DNA of 64,000 bases from assembly GCA_013400975.1 (NCBI GenBank), contig WBMZ01004774.1, positions 331,001-395,000 of the forward strand, in the 5' to 3' direction. Below are positions 12,901-24,407 of the stretch, piece after piece. The position numbers were made by a program, and so were the translations under genes. The notes below the pieces were generated by a model. The model made no database searches and was not told the DNA's origin. It was given only the letters and a program-made list of their open reading frames with translations. The first letter of the stretch is position 1. The number at the start of each line of letters is the position of its first letter. This DNA comes from Atrichornis clamosus (taxonomy: Eukaryota > Chordata > Aves > Passeriformes > Menuridae).

Positions 12901-15900
12901 ATTGTTCCATCTCCTTAGGATTGCTCTTTAATCATCTTACATGCATGTACAGAAAAAAAAGTGACATAAAAGAGCTTTCCTCCAACAAATAATTAGTAAT
13001 CTGTCTCTGTGTACTATACAGTGGAATAATGTTATCAAGGTAATCTGCATGCAAAAGGCAGAGTGTAAAGTAAAGAACAGTATCCTTGTTTTCCTTAAAA
13101 AAAGGAGTGTCAATTCCAAATTGCTGGTGAAGATGTCTGTTGATTTGTTGAACTAGACTGCATATAGTAATTAAAATACTGATTTAATGACAGTTTATCA
13201 CTTCTGTAAATATCTATGTAGTGCACTTTCTTTTCCAGTTAAATTAATTTAGGAGGTATTCCCAAATATTTAATCCTTTTTTCTTTGCTATTGAAAATAG
13301 TGATAAATTACAGAGCTACTAAGCCTTACAACTCTTATAGGGTATTCATTGGAAACTATTTTAAGAGTTGTGGTAGGAATATATCTGGAAAAAAACTCCA
13401 AGGATAGTTAGCCCTGATTCAAGCACAGGAGGTCATACATACCTAATTTACTGGAGTTCTTTATTATGTTTGTACCTAAAAAGATAGGGGGACTGCACCG
13501 TATACAGTGCAGTCAGCTGTTCAAAACAGTTTAGGCTAACAAGCTATGGTACACAGAAGATAGAACTGGGGGGGGGGGGGTGGAACCAACAACCTTTGAT
13601 CTTCTACATTAGACCAGTTCTCAAATCTGTCATCTCTGTCATTTAAAGCAGGTATCCAGAAAGCACAGTAAAGGTATTTGCCAATGAGAAGGGATTCATG
13701 CATGAAGATGATTGTCAGCTTTTTAGTGTTTGCTTCCTCTGGAACAACAGTGAGAACTGCATGTTATAAAAAGAGGGGTAAATCTCCATTAGTAATAGCA
13801 GGGAAGGCAGTAGGAGCATGGCAACTGTTGGCAGGTGGACTGGGATCTTGCCTCTCTGCTGAGGTCTGATGATCTCTTCCCCATAGTAGCGTTTGGTGAT
13901 GCTTCAGCTGTGCAGTAAGTGCTGTGTTCTATCAGTCTGCTCCAAGAGAACGAGTATTAACAGAAGAGAATCTTGTTTTGTACTAAGAGTTTTAAAAATG
14001 TTTTGATGGTAAGCAAGAGCAAAAAAAGCACTTTAGACTTGCAGTTGATGATGATGGTGGTTGTTGCCTGGTAGTAATGTTTGTTTTGTGTTCTTGGACC
14101 AACCTCCAAGAAAGTTTTGTCTTTCATGTGGAAGAATTTTGTCTTTAATCAGGAAATTTTTAAACAGGAAATTTTCTTTGCCATGGAACTTTGGGTAGTC
14201 ATTTAAACTGAAATCAAACAAGTACACAGAAGAGAGAGCTCAAACTCAGATTTTTATGCCTTGATCCTGAAATACGTTGAAGCTGAGCAATGATGAAGAT
14301 ATGAATAATTGAGTAACTTTTAGTCATTGCTAGAATGGAGTAGAGTTTTCCAGCTAACAGAAGTGGTGATAAGTGTTTTTTTCTGCAGATGCTGCCAAAT
14401 ACCAGGTTAGCATCAAAGAATGTAAGAAGTTGCTAAGCTACAGAGTAGATTGGTAAACTGTGAACATGATTTAAATAATGTTTTTAGTTGTTGGGTTTTT
14501 TTGACCATCCCTTAGCCATCTCTTCGCTGGATTCAACGTCAGCCAGGTGTTTGTCCATGGGGTGATTTTCTCCAAATACTTTGAGGTGGTGGCATGATGA
14601 CAGGAGGCAGTTAGAATGGGGCATTGATACACTGCTAATCCTATGCCTGTGTCATTTAGCGAGTCTCAGAACAGCTGCATGTAGCTCTTGAGAAGGAGCA
14701 GCAAAAGAAGTGATACTTCAGAAATTTCACAGGAACTACTGGAAATCGTTTGGAGTTTTCTGCAGAATTAGGCAGATCACTCTACTTGAGTAACCAGGAC
14801 TTGTGTCACATCTTTTAAAGTAGGTGAGAGTTCATCATAGGTCAAGAGCTGTTGAGATACACAGAACAGTGAAAATAAATGGTTTTTTCTCTTCAGAAAG
14901 AGATCATTCACAGATGCTACTAAGTGCTTTCAGTGCCTTACCTGGTCTGAAACTAAATATGCTTGTAGTTGGCCTTTGTTGGGTAATTTCATGACTTTCT
15001 TGGGGACAGGTTGTGTGATACTGAGGAGTAAACTACTTCTGGTTATGTTTGCTCACTGTTAGATTACTGAGTGTTTGAAAGAGGAAGGAAAGATGCCTCA
15101 GTACTACATTAGTTTTGTCCAGTTGCAAGTTCGTGACTGTCACAAGAGTCACAGATGATGAGTTATATTTGGAAATCTCTGCATCTCAGTCCAGACAAAC
15201 CTTCATTAAAAAACGTGCTGAAGATTGAAAGTGTCAGTGATTACTACTTGTGGGAATGAGCTCAACAGTTCCTTATCGTTGCAAAAGCCTTATATTTGTG
15301 GCTGATCTCAATAAGGCCTTTATGTGCTCAACACTGAGAGCGATAATTCCTGGAGAAACCTATTGAGGCATGTCCACACTATCACTGCAGTTAGCTGGTG
15401 ACCAGGACTTACGCTCTTGGAAAGATTCCCTAGGCTTGTGGTGTGGCCCCTGCCCAGGTTTTGAGACATAGTTTCCGTTATAATCCTTTGCTTTCTGTCA
15501 AGTAAGATTTTAATTTTTGGTTGCTGTTTTATTTTTCAATCTTTCAGAAAAGCTCTATTAACAGGGAAGCTGGCTGTTGTGATGGGCTGCTGTGTCCACG
15601 CGTGGAACTGAAATACAGTGGTCATTTCACTGTGGTTTCATCAGTGCTGGAGTTTGTGGATATTCTTGGCCCTTTCTAGTGTAACCTGCAGCCTTGGACA
15701 CTCTTGTTTACCATTGCCTTTAAAAGGCAATGTTCTGCCAAAGGCAGTGATTGGGTTGCAGTGATCCTAATTTGATATCTTGCTTCTCTACTTAAATTTC
15801 AACTAGTCTTTCCTGTTTGTTTCTTCTAAATGCCTCCATCCTGCTGCATGACGTTGGCAATAGTTCTCTTGAGCGCTCTTTGCAGAAATAACAACAGAGT

Positions 15901-18900
15901 CAGAGTAAGGACAGAGTTGCATCATTGCTCCAGATTGTTAATTTTTCTCTCTAAAGATTTAGAAGATTAAATTTAAGATGTGGACATTATTGGATAGTAT
16001 TTAAACACTAATTAAAGGTACTAAATATAAAATTGTGAATATTGCTGTTCTCTTTGGAAGTTAGAATGTACTTCATTGCGGAACAGTACAGGCTGCTAAT
16101 TGAACAGTGGCTGCAGTTACGTCTTAACTTTGCTCTTATCTGGGTATTGACATTGTAGATATTTTCAGACTTAGCAGCTTACTATTTGACAGTAAAAATC
16201 AGGCTGATGAATGTAACCAGCAACTGGAAAAATACAAATATGCTCTTTAACCAAGACTTTTCTTGATGAAAATGTGTGTAATGAGATGTAATTTTTTAAG
16301 AGTCTGTGTTGCTCTGTATCTATTGTGGATTTATTTGGGGGGAAAGAGATGCAGGATGTGGGCATTTGATTTCTAAGTTCTTGCTTATTTGTGTGGTGCA
16401 TTATTTATTTAAATGGTAAAATAGTAAATTTAAGGCATGTGGCATATTTTATTTTTCCGTCTTTAATGTGTTTGTTACTGTCTGTATATGAGCACTGCCA
16501 TTTGCTGAATTGTGCTTTGAAAGAATGCTTTTGTTTAGTAAACTTGGCTTGAAATTTGGTTTTTGCTTAAATCTAGGGAAACACTGTTACACTGCATATT
16601 TGGCTGAAGAATTAGGCTTTCACTTCTAGCCATTAAGTCTCATAGGTAATTCCATTCTTATTTTGTCTAAAGATGGGTCATTTTGGGGTGCAGTTCTTCA
16701 GCATGACATGTTGGGAAAATGCTTTGTTTCATAACAAGAAATCTGGGAATTGGGAAGGCAAAGGTCAGGGCAATTTGAAATCAATCTTGTATTTTATTTC
16801 GTGCAAATAGCCTCTGTGCTATTCTCAGCCTGCTGATATTTTGAGTATTGCAGCTACTTGAATACTTTCGACTTTTAATGGTACATTCATGCAGTGGGAG
16901 AGGTGATAGAAAGTCATGGTGTCTGGACAGTCTTTTTGATTCACATGACCATAATAATACAAATGAGAGTTTTCATCCCAACCACAAAAATACAAGTTTG
17001 TGACTACTTGAAGGGTTCTGGTTTAAAGAAGTGTGAAGTACTTGTTTGGTTTCTGGACTAATAACTATTTGAAGAGAAAGAGTTTCACATTGCCCAACTT
17101 TAGAGTCTGACATTGGTGACTCTGCTAATTGTAATAGAGCTGTGGAACTGTTTTGTTCCAGATGGAACTTTAATCTGGCTTCTGATTGAGCTGAGTGTCC
17201 TTGTAGAGTCTCTTAGCATCTGCTTTGGAAATGTATATAACATTATTCAAAATTTGTACCAAATTAAACCACCCTAAGGCTATAATTCAATTTTTCTTTA
17301 TTGAGAAATGTATTGTCAACAACTTTATGCCACAGAGTAAAATCTGCACTAGATGTATTATTTTTTTGGCTATTAACTGGTCATTTAGGTTACTGTGATT
17401 GAATTTCCAGGTTCTTCAAGTTTACCTTATCAATTGTAAGCTTACACTAAGGAATTAACAAATAAGGCAAATACGGTTGCTTGGGGTTTTTTGTTTAGAT
17501 TGTTTGGGTTTTTTTGCTGAAACTAGATGAGCTTGAATTGATGCTTTCTAGCATTAATGATTGGATTATATTTTTATTTATCAAATAGTAATGTTTTCAT
17601 AATCCTAGATAATTTCTGTGGATGAAATTTGGGTTGTAAAATGAAAAAGAATGCATGAAATATATTGAAATACACCATATGACATCCATTTAATTCTGTA
17701 CCTTTCTTGTATCTGTAACAGTGATTGTAAAACTTTCCTTATTTCTCAATATTCTAAAGTCTACTCTATTTAATTATAGTTTTTGTTATAAAATTTACCT
17801 CTTGAGCTTATAGCTGCTGTTTTGCATACCAGTTCTGTTACTAAAGATGGTCAGATTAGGGTAGGAAGTTGTTGCAGTTTTTCTGTTAAGACATGATTTG
17901 TGAAATACTCCCTGACTGGTTATGAAGAGTCTCTAACCAGGTTACGAAGTGTTAGGCAGCTGTGTATGTTGATGGTAATGTTCAGTAGATACTCTTCTTA
18001 CTTCACTTTTGGGCATGACCAAATTTCAAAACCACAGAGTTTTCATGAACTGAAAGTGTGATAATCTGACTACCAGTGTTACTGAATTTTGTTTATTCTG
18101 TTGTTTCCTCTTTTGTTGCTGAGTTGGAAGAGCACTAAGCACTTATCCAAGTTCAGTCCAGTAAATAGGTAGAGCAATGTGTTAAGTCCATTTATAATCT
18201 ACTTTTCCTATTACAATTGCTCTACATGAGAGAAAGCAAAATAGAACTTCTAATGTACAAATGCCATTCTCTCCACTTCCGGCAGACTGACTTGCCCAAC
18301 TTTTTGGATGATAGGTGTCAACATCTACTATCGAGAGTGGAATCTGGGCCCTGGTTCGCTGACATCATGCCCTCTCCAGCTTCATGCAGTGATAGATCTC
18401 CCATCCTCCTTCCTTAAGTTCTTGTGCAAGTCTCCATGCATTCATTTGGTTTTGTGTTGAAGGAAAGACAGAAGTTAGTTATTTTACATTCCTGATGCTT
18501 CTGCTGGTTGATTTAAAAACAATGAAATTGTTATGAGAACAGAATTGCAACGGTACAAAATGGATTAGCAATTCAACCCAGGTGAAAGGAATACCCCACT
18601 TTCTTAACATATATTTCTTTGGATGTATTACCTGCCTTACTCCATCTTTCTTCATGCTTCATGTTCTTCATCTTGAAGAAATTTAGACAGGTTTGTGTTT
18701 CCAAGCTCTTTTGTCAGTGAATGGAAGAGGTTGCACACAAGTTGCTTCACAGCAGAAACCTATATTTTGGAGGAAGACAGTGACAGGGCTGAAATGGGAT
18801 GTCTATCTCCTGCCAGATCGCATTATGTCAGCATTAAACTGTCGTGCACTTTTTAGAGTGTACAGAAATCACAAAAATTTTGTGGTTTCTTTCCTTACGC

Positions 18901-21900
18901 TTCAAGCATCCTCATTTATGTGTTACGAGAGACAATAGTTACTGAAGTGAGAGTACACACGAGTTGCCAAATCAATCTCTCTGGTATCTTAATGCTGTCA
19001 GCTTGTTCTGAAGTATGAAAATATTTGACCAAATCACTCATTAATTTCTTGGAAGTGGTTGAAAAGTAAATACCATCATACAGACTGTCTTCACTAGCAC
19101 AGTGTTGGAAAGATCCCAAAACTAACACAATATCAAGGAAATTGATATCTGGGAATGCAGTGATACTAATACTTCACCTTTTCTTCCACGATCTTTCTTT
19201 TAATATTTTATATTTCAGTACCTCTTGGGAATTTGCTTTTTCAAGTAGCTTTTCATATCAAAAACAAGTGAAAAAAACTCCCAAAAAGCCTCTTCTGTTT
19301 ACTTTTCTGGATTCTTCCATCCATGACTCTTATAAAACCCCATCATTGCTTTGTAACTTGACTGTTCACTCGGTGAAATTCAAACCTCTGTTACTTTTTT
19401 TATATGCAGAAAATTGTTATAATCTGGGAAATGTTACTTTGCAGGTATATATCTAGTTTTGAAAATATTAAATATTAATTAGTTCTTGCTTTTGGTTACA
19501 AATAAAAAGGCTTTTTTTAAAGCACCCAATGGCAATTTTCAGTCTCCATGGAATAAAAATTTTATTATGTTCTTTTCATTTATTCTCATTGGACGACATG
19601 AAATTAAAGAATAAAGCATGGAGCAGAATGAACCATAAGAAACATGATTGTGGGGATATGACCTACCTTCAGAAAGTCACTGTTTCCATCTTCTTTCTCT
19701 TACATATGAATTTCTAGCTCACACATAGTATCAAACACACAATAGGATCCCCACGAGGTTGATGGTGTTGCCATTCAGCTGGTCAGCTGCAGAGATGAAG
19801 TTATTTCAACACCTATATGATACCTGCATGGTTGTACGAATAGGAGTCACAAATTGATGTACAGAATATTTACATTGTTGTTTGACAGTCGTTACGTTAC
19901 TATTTTGCATAGTTAAAGTTACTTGTAAAAGTGTGAAAAAGTAATAAGCTCTTGCTTTTGAGTTTTTAGCCACTGATTATTAGCAAACTTAATTTATCCT
20001 CACTAGAAAGAAATTAAACTACTTAAATACCTATCTCTGAAAAATGTGGATGTCACGCTTCAGTGAAATTGTTAAAATCATAAAGAAAAGTGGATTAAAT
20101 AAAGTGAAAATATTTAATTCACGGATACTTGAATTTCGGTTTGACCTATGTTTGTTAAAGGCAGATATGTTTGTCATTCTGATGAAGATGCATTTCTTCT
20201 TACCTTACTGTTGACAGAATCTCACCTACTTTTCCCATTTATTATGATAATAGTCTACCAGATGTCATATGTCACAGCCTAGTGAAGTTGTCTCTGCCTA
20301 TTACCACTTACATATAATGTGCATTCTAGTTTTTCCTTCCTTAATTTAGAAAATTTTATATGCTCTTTGACATCCCCTATTTTATGAGGAAAAGAATAGA
20401 GGCGAACTTTAAAAATTGAAAGCAATTTTAGAAAGAGTGGGTAATTTTATTCCCATTTTTAAATAGTATTATGTTATAAGTGTGCCTTTGTATATTTGGA
20501 TAACCTGAATTCCATTCAAATGTTCATACATCTTAAAACTCTAGTAAATTATGCTGTGCAACTTTTTTTGAAAATTACTGGTTTCAGTGGATAGATACAC
20601 AGATAAGTGCAAATAAGAAAGGGTGAAAAAACAAATTTGTATATGTTATGGATACGTCTAGAGATAAGAGCAACAGAAATCGTAGCTCCTTAGCTAAAGC
20701 ATTAAATTGGTGAGTAGTCTTTCTCCAGAGTTATAATCTAAAAGACAGAATAATCTCTTATATGTATGTACAGATAGAGAGGAGTCAAAACAAGTTTTGG
20801 CACAGATACAACAAGCTGCCTTTTGATTCAAGGTGTAGTATTGTACATCCCTGCATGTTAAAACCCTATCGAATACACACCATGCTTGTGATGATAGGAA
20901 CCTCATGTTGCAGAAGCAGTAGGGCTACTTGAAAGCAAGCCAGATTAGGGAACTAGCACCTTTCAACTGTATTAGAAATCTTTATTTCCTTACAAAGCTT
21001 TGTGCTGAAAAGATACATATCTTTGAAAATGTATATTTTCTAAAGTGTGAACTGCATTCATTTTGCACTGTGTATCAGCAAGGAAGGTCATGCTGAGACT
21101 TCTTTCCTCTGTTTTGTTTTTAAGTTGGGGCTTTTTTTCCCCTATTAAAAAAAGGTTAAAATGCCCCCTAGATTTATAGATTTTTATGCTTACACACTGG
21201 AATCTACAGAATTCCAGATAAGATTGTTTCTTTCTTTCAAAATCAAAATTCAAAAGTTTAAAGGCTTTTTTCTTGTCCAGAGCGACAAGAACATGCAACA
21301 ATTAGCAATGTACTGTAATTTGTTTTCTTACATTTTACTGCGGAATTGTTGATACATAAGGGTAACTATTGCATGAAAATGCTTTTGTTCTTCTACAGTG
21401 TTATTTTAGATGAAAGACTGAATTCTTCTCTGTACATTCCTGAAGGGATCATTGTAGTCCTTAAAGCTGCATTATGTAATGTAATATAGATGAACGTGAC
21501 AAAAGTCAACATAAGAAACTTACGCTTGAAGTAGAAGAAATCAATATGAAGCCTGACATTTTTCTTTTACGTTTGCGATATCTGTTCAACCAGAATTGAC
21601 CAAGGCTCAGAATATTTGTGATTAGACCAGTCTGAAAAGTATATATTTGAAATAAAAAATAGGTCATTGTTTGAAATCAGTATTGTATTTCAGTATTGAA
21701 ATTGGCTTTTCGTTCAGTATTGTCCTGAAATTTCTTTGAAAATGAGTTTTAATTTCTCATTTTAAAGAAAAGGGTACTTAGATTTCATTTGTATGTTTTT
21801 CAAAGACTTCAATTTTTCAAGTGACTGTATTTTAATTTCAAAATTAAAGCAAAGGAATATGTTAAATTGTAAAGAATAACTTTCTGTAAAAATCAAACAA

Positions 21901-24319
21901 AACTGAAACTTTGTATATTCAATAGGAACTCCTCTTTTTTTGAAATGATTAACCTTCAAATGTCCATCTTTGTAAAATGAAAAGTACAGGAGAGAAATTT
22001 GTATAAAATAACTGGTTTCTTGAGTTGTTATCCTCCCCTCTCTTCAAACGAAATGTAAATAGCGAATCCGGTGTTGCTGCAATCCTACTACACTGAACAA
22101 AAGGCAGACTTGATGCTTAGAAAGGAACTCCTTATTCAGTCTTATGTTGAGAACATTTTTCTAAGTGAGCAAACCCTATACTTAGAAAATTTTTTTACCC
22201 TTCCATAGCAAAGACATCTGAAGTATTTATACTGATTTTAATAATGGGGCATCAAACAAGAATATCTTTAGGCTTATGGAGCAAATATGGAATATTTGAT
22301 GTGCTGTCTACACTTCTGGTTTCTACACTTAGACATGATTAGAGGATTTAAGCACTCTCTTCAATCTGGAAGTGGCAGCAGGTTTAATAAAGCTGAAATG
22401 ACCTTTGGTTTTCTCTCCTTACAGTCTATAATGCCAATTAGACAAATACACTTAAATTTCTTACAAAGGCATAGATCTGAACTAAAAGAAGCGGTTGTTA
22501 CAGCATTTAGAGATAATTCTGCTGTAAAATTTTGGTTTAAATTTGTGGTGTAGGCTTTTGGACTCTGCTCTGCCTTTTGGTGCCTTTTATTTTCTTGTGA
22601 TGTTAATATGACAACATAATTTTATATGGTCAAATTTATTTTGTATTATGATTCTTGCTTAATTTTTCATCCAGATTTGTTTTAAGTAAATACCAATAAT
22701 ACAGTTGGTGATATTTTCTGACATGCACAGTACTTCATTTGCTAATATCTGAATTAGCAGAATATATTTTTTAAGTAGAATCATTACCTTCATATAAAAT
22801 GAGCCATTTTATATGAGCCAATGTTCAATCCTACTCTTTTTTTTAAAGAGTGGCTTAACCATATTTCATGCTTGGATCCGTTTTTCTGCAGATTACAACT
22901 TTGGATGCTTGTAGTTTACTATTTGTTTCTCAGTAGTAACATCACTTCAGCTCTAAATCCGAGGAAGAAGCAGATATACAGATTTATTTCTATTTTTGCA
23001 TTTTGTCTGCATTTCACTCATTCATTTTCATTTGATTGGGGCAGATAGACCAAAGAGAGAACTATGACTTTGTATGCAATCCCATATTATCCTGTAGATG
23101 AGGTTAATTTGATTATGAATTAATATCATTAAAAACCACCAGAATTTAATTGTTACTAAATAAAATATGCAATTTACAAATACTACCATTGACACTCATT
23201 CAGAAATATATTTAATGTAATATTGAAACCAGAAGATACACATTTAATTTCCTTTAAAGTAATGCCCAGTCTCTGAACACTTTTTACTGAGAATAGATAT
23301 TGTTGTGCTGTGTAATCTTACTAATTTTAGCTGAAGTCATTCCTTTGCCTTATCAAAGTCGGCAGAACTACAGGGAGGTAGAGGTGTGCTTAGCTGCAGT
23401 AGTGGTTTTCTCTTGAGCAGAACTCCAGCATTACCAGTTCCTGACAGCTGCAAGCCAGCCTCTAGGCATCTTGCTAAATTTTCAAATGTAATTATACAGT
23501 AGACTTCCTTTAACAAATTCTGTGTTCCCCGCTATAATTATAACAGCTCTTCTTGCCTCTAGCCTGTTCCTTATCATAGAACCCACCTCCATTTCTCTCA
23601 CTGCAGGCTAGTGTTATCCAGAAGGACTGATGGTTCTGGAAAAGCAAGGTTTATTCTCTCTGTCCTCTTGAGGATGGTTTCATCAGTACAGAAGATCCAT
23701 TTCTTCTGATCCAATATACTCAAATTACATGTCCCTTAAAGCTGAAGATAGTTTTCTAATTCACAGAAGAGCTGTTGATAAGCATGCCACTTGCATTTTT
23801 CAAACAATTTTTGATTGTTATTACAATAAGATTGTACAATAAGGACAAAAGTTAAGGAATTAAGAGTTATCCATGAACTGGCTGAAAAAGCCGGCACAGG
23901 GAAAGGAGACCTTCTAAAACTACTTTGTTTTCATTCTGTGCAATTCAGGATATAATTTCTTTCTACTATTTCTGTGTTTGGTTTTCATATATGAAGCTTT
24001 TCATGCCCCTTTTAAGAGCACACATGTAATGTGATAATAAAAATTATCAGTGATGCACTTTTTCTTACATGAAATTCTGTGTGATTGTCTTCTAGCAAGG
24101 GAAGTGGTGTGTTTGAATATGGGAGTCTGAAGACATGAGATAAATAAGAGACAACTTAAGCTTTTGAAGATATGCAGAGGCAGTATTCCTGTTTCTTATG
24201 GCAGGTGGAGTGATATTGGAGAACTGTATTGCCTGGACACCATTGGATTACCATTGTTTTCAATCTGTCCTACAGCAGGACCAAGTACATTGATCAAGCC
24301 TGTCTTTAGAAGCTTCAGT
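12901..24319. other. Unique AT-rich DNA with small structured motifs, no gene confirmed
   Basis: More than 11 kb without an identifiable interspersed repeat. Visible items are a G13 run at 13568-13580, a 21-bp palindrome at 15712-15732, paired hairpins at 22741-22815, and two unproven exon-like open stretches after good acceptors at 15548 and 22425. Other frames are short and show no family features. Confidence 0.5.
13568..13580 (+). repeat. Poly-G run, 13 bases
   Basis: Thirteen consecutive G, then T and GG, in otherwise AT-rich DNA. Such tracts are length-unstable and error-prone in sequencing, so the exact length is uncertain. Confidence 0.9.
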
Positions 24320-24407
24320 TGGTGAAATATCCCAGCAGTCCTTGAAGTCCTGCTCCCACTGACTGGTGAAATATCCCAGCAGTCCTTGAAGTCCTGCTCC
24401 CACTGAC
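24320..24407. repeat. Perfect 44-bp tandem duplication (two units)
   Basis: The unit starting TGGTGAAATATCCCAGCAG at 24320 is repeated without a mismatch from 24364 to 24407. It is non-coding. The identity of the copies suggests a recent duplication or a variable-number locus; an assembly artefact is also possible. Confidence 0.95.

Noticed and set aside
14389..14405. 17-base micro-exon between a TTTTTTTCTGCAG acceptor and a GTTAG donor
   Set aside because: The donor is weak and such short exons need transcript proof.
20202..20240. Strong minus-strand donor AAG|GTAAGA
   Set aside because: All three upstream frames contain stops within a short distance, so no coding exon ends here.
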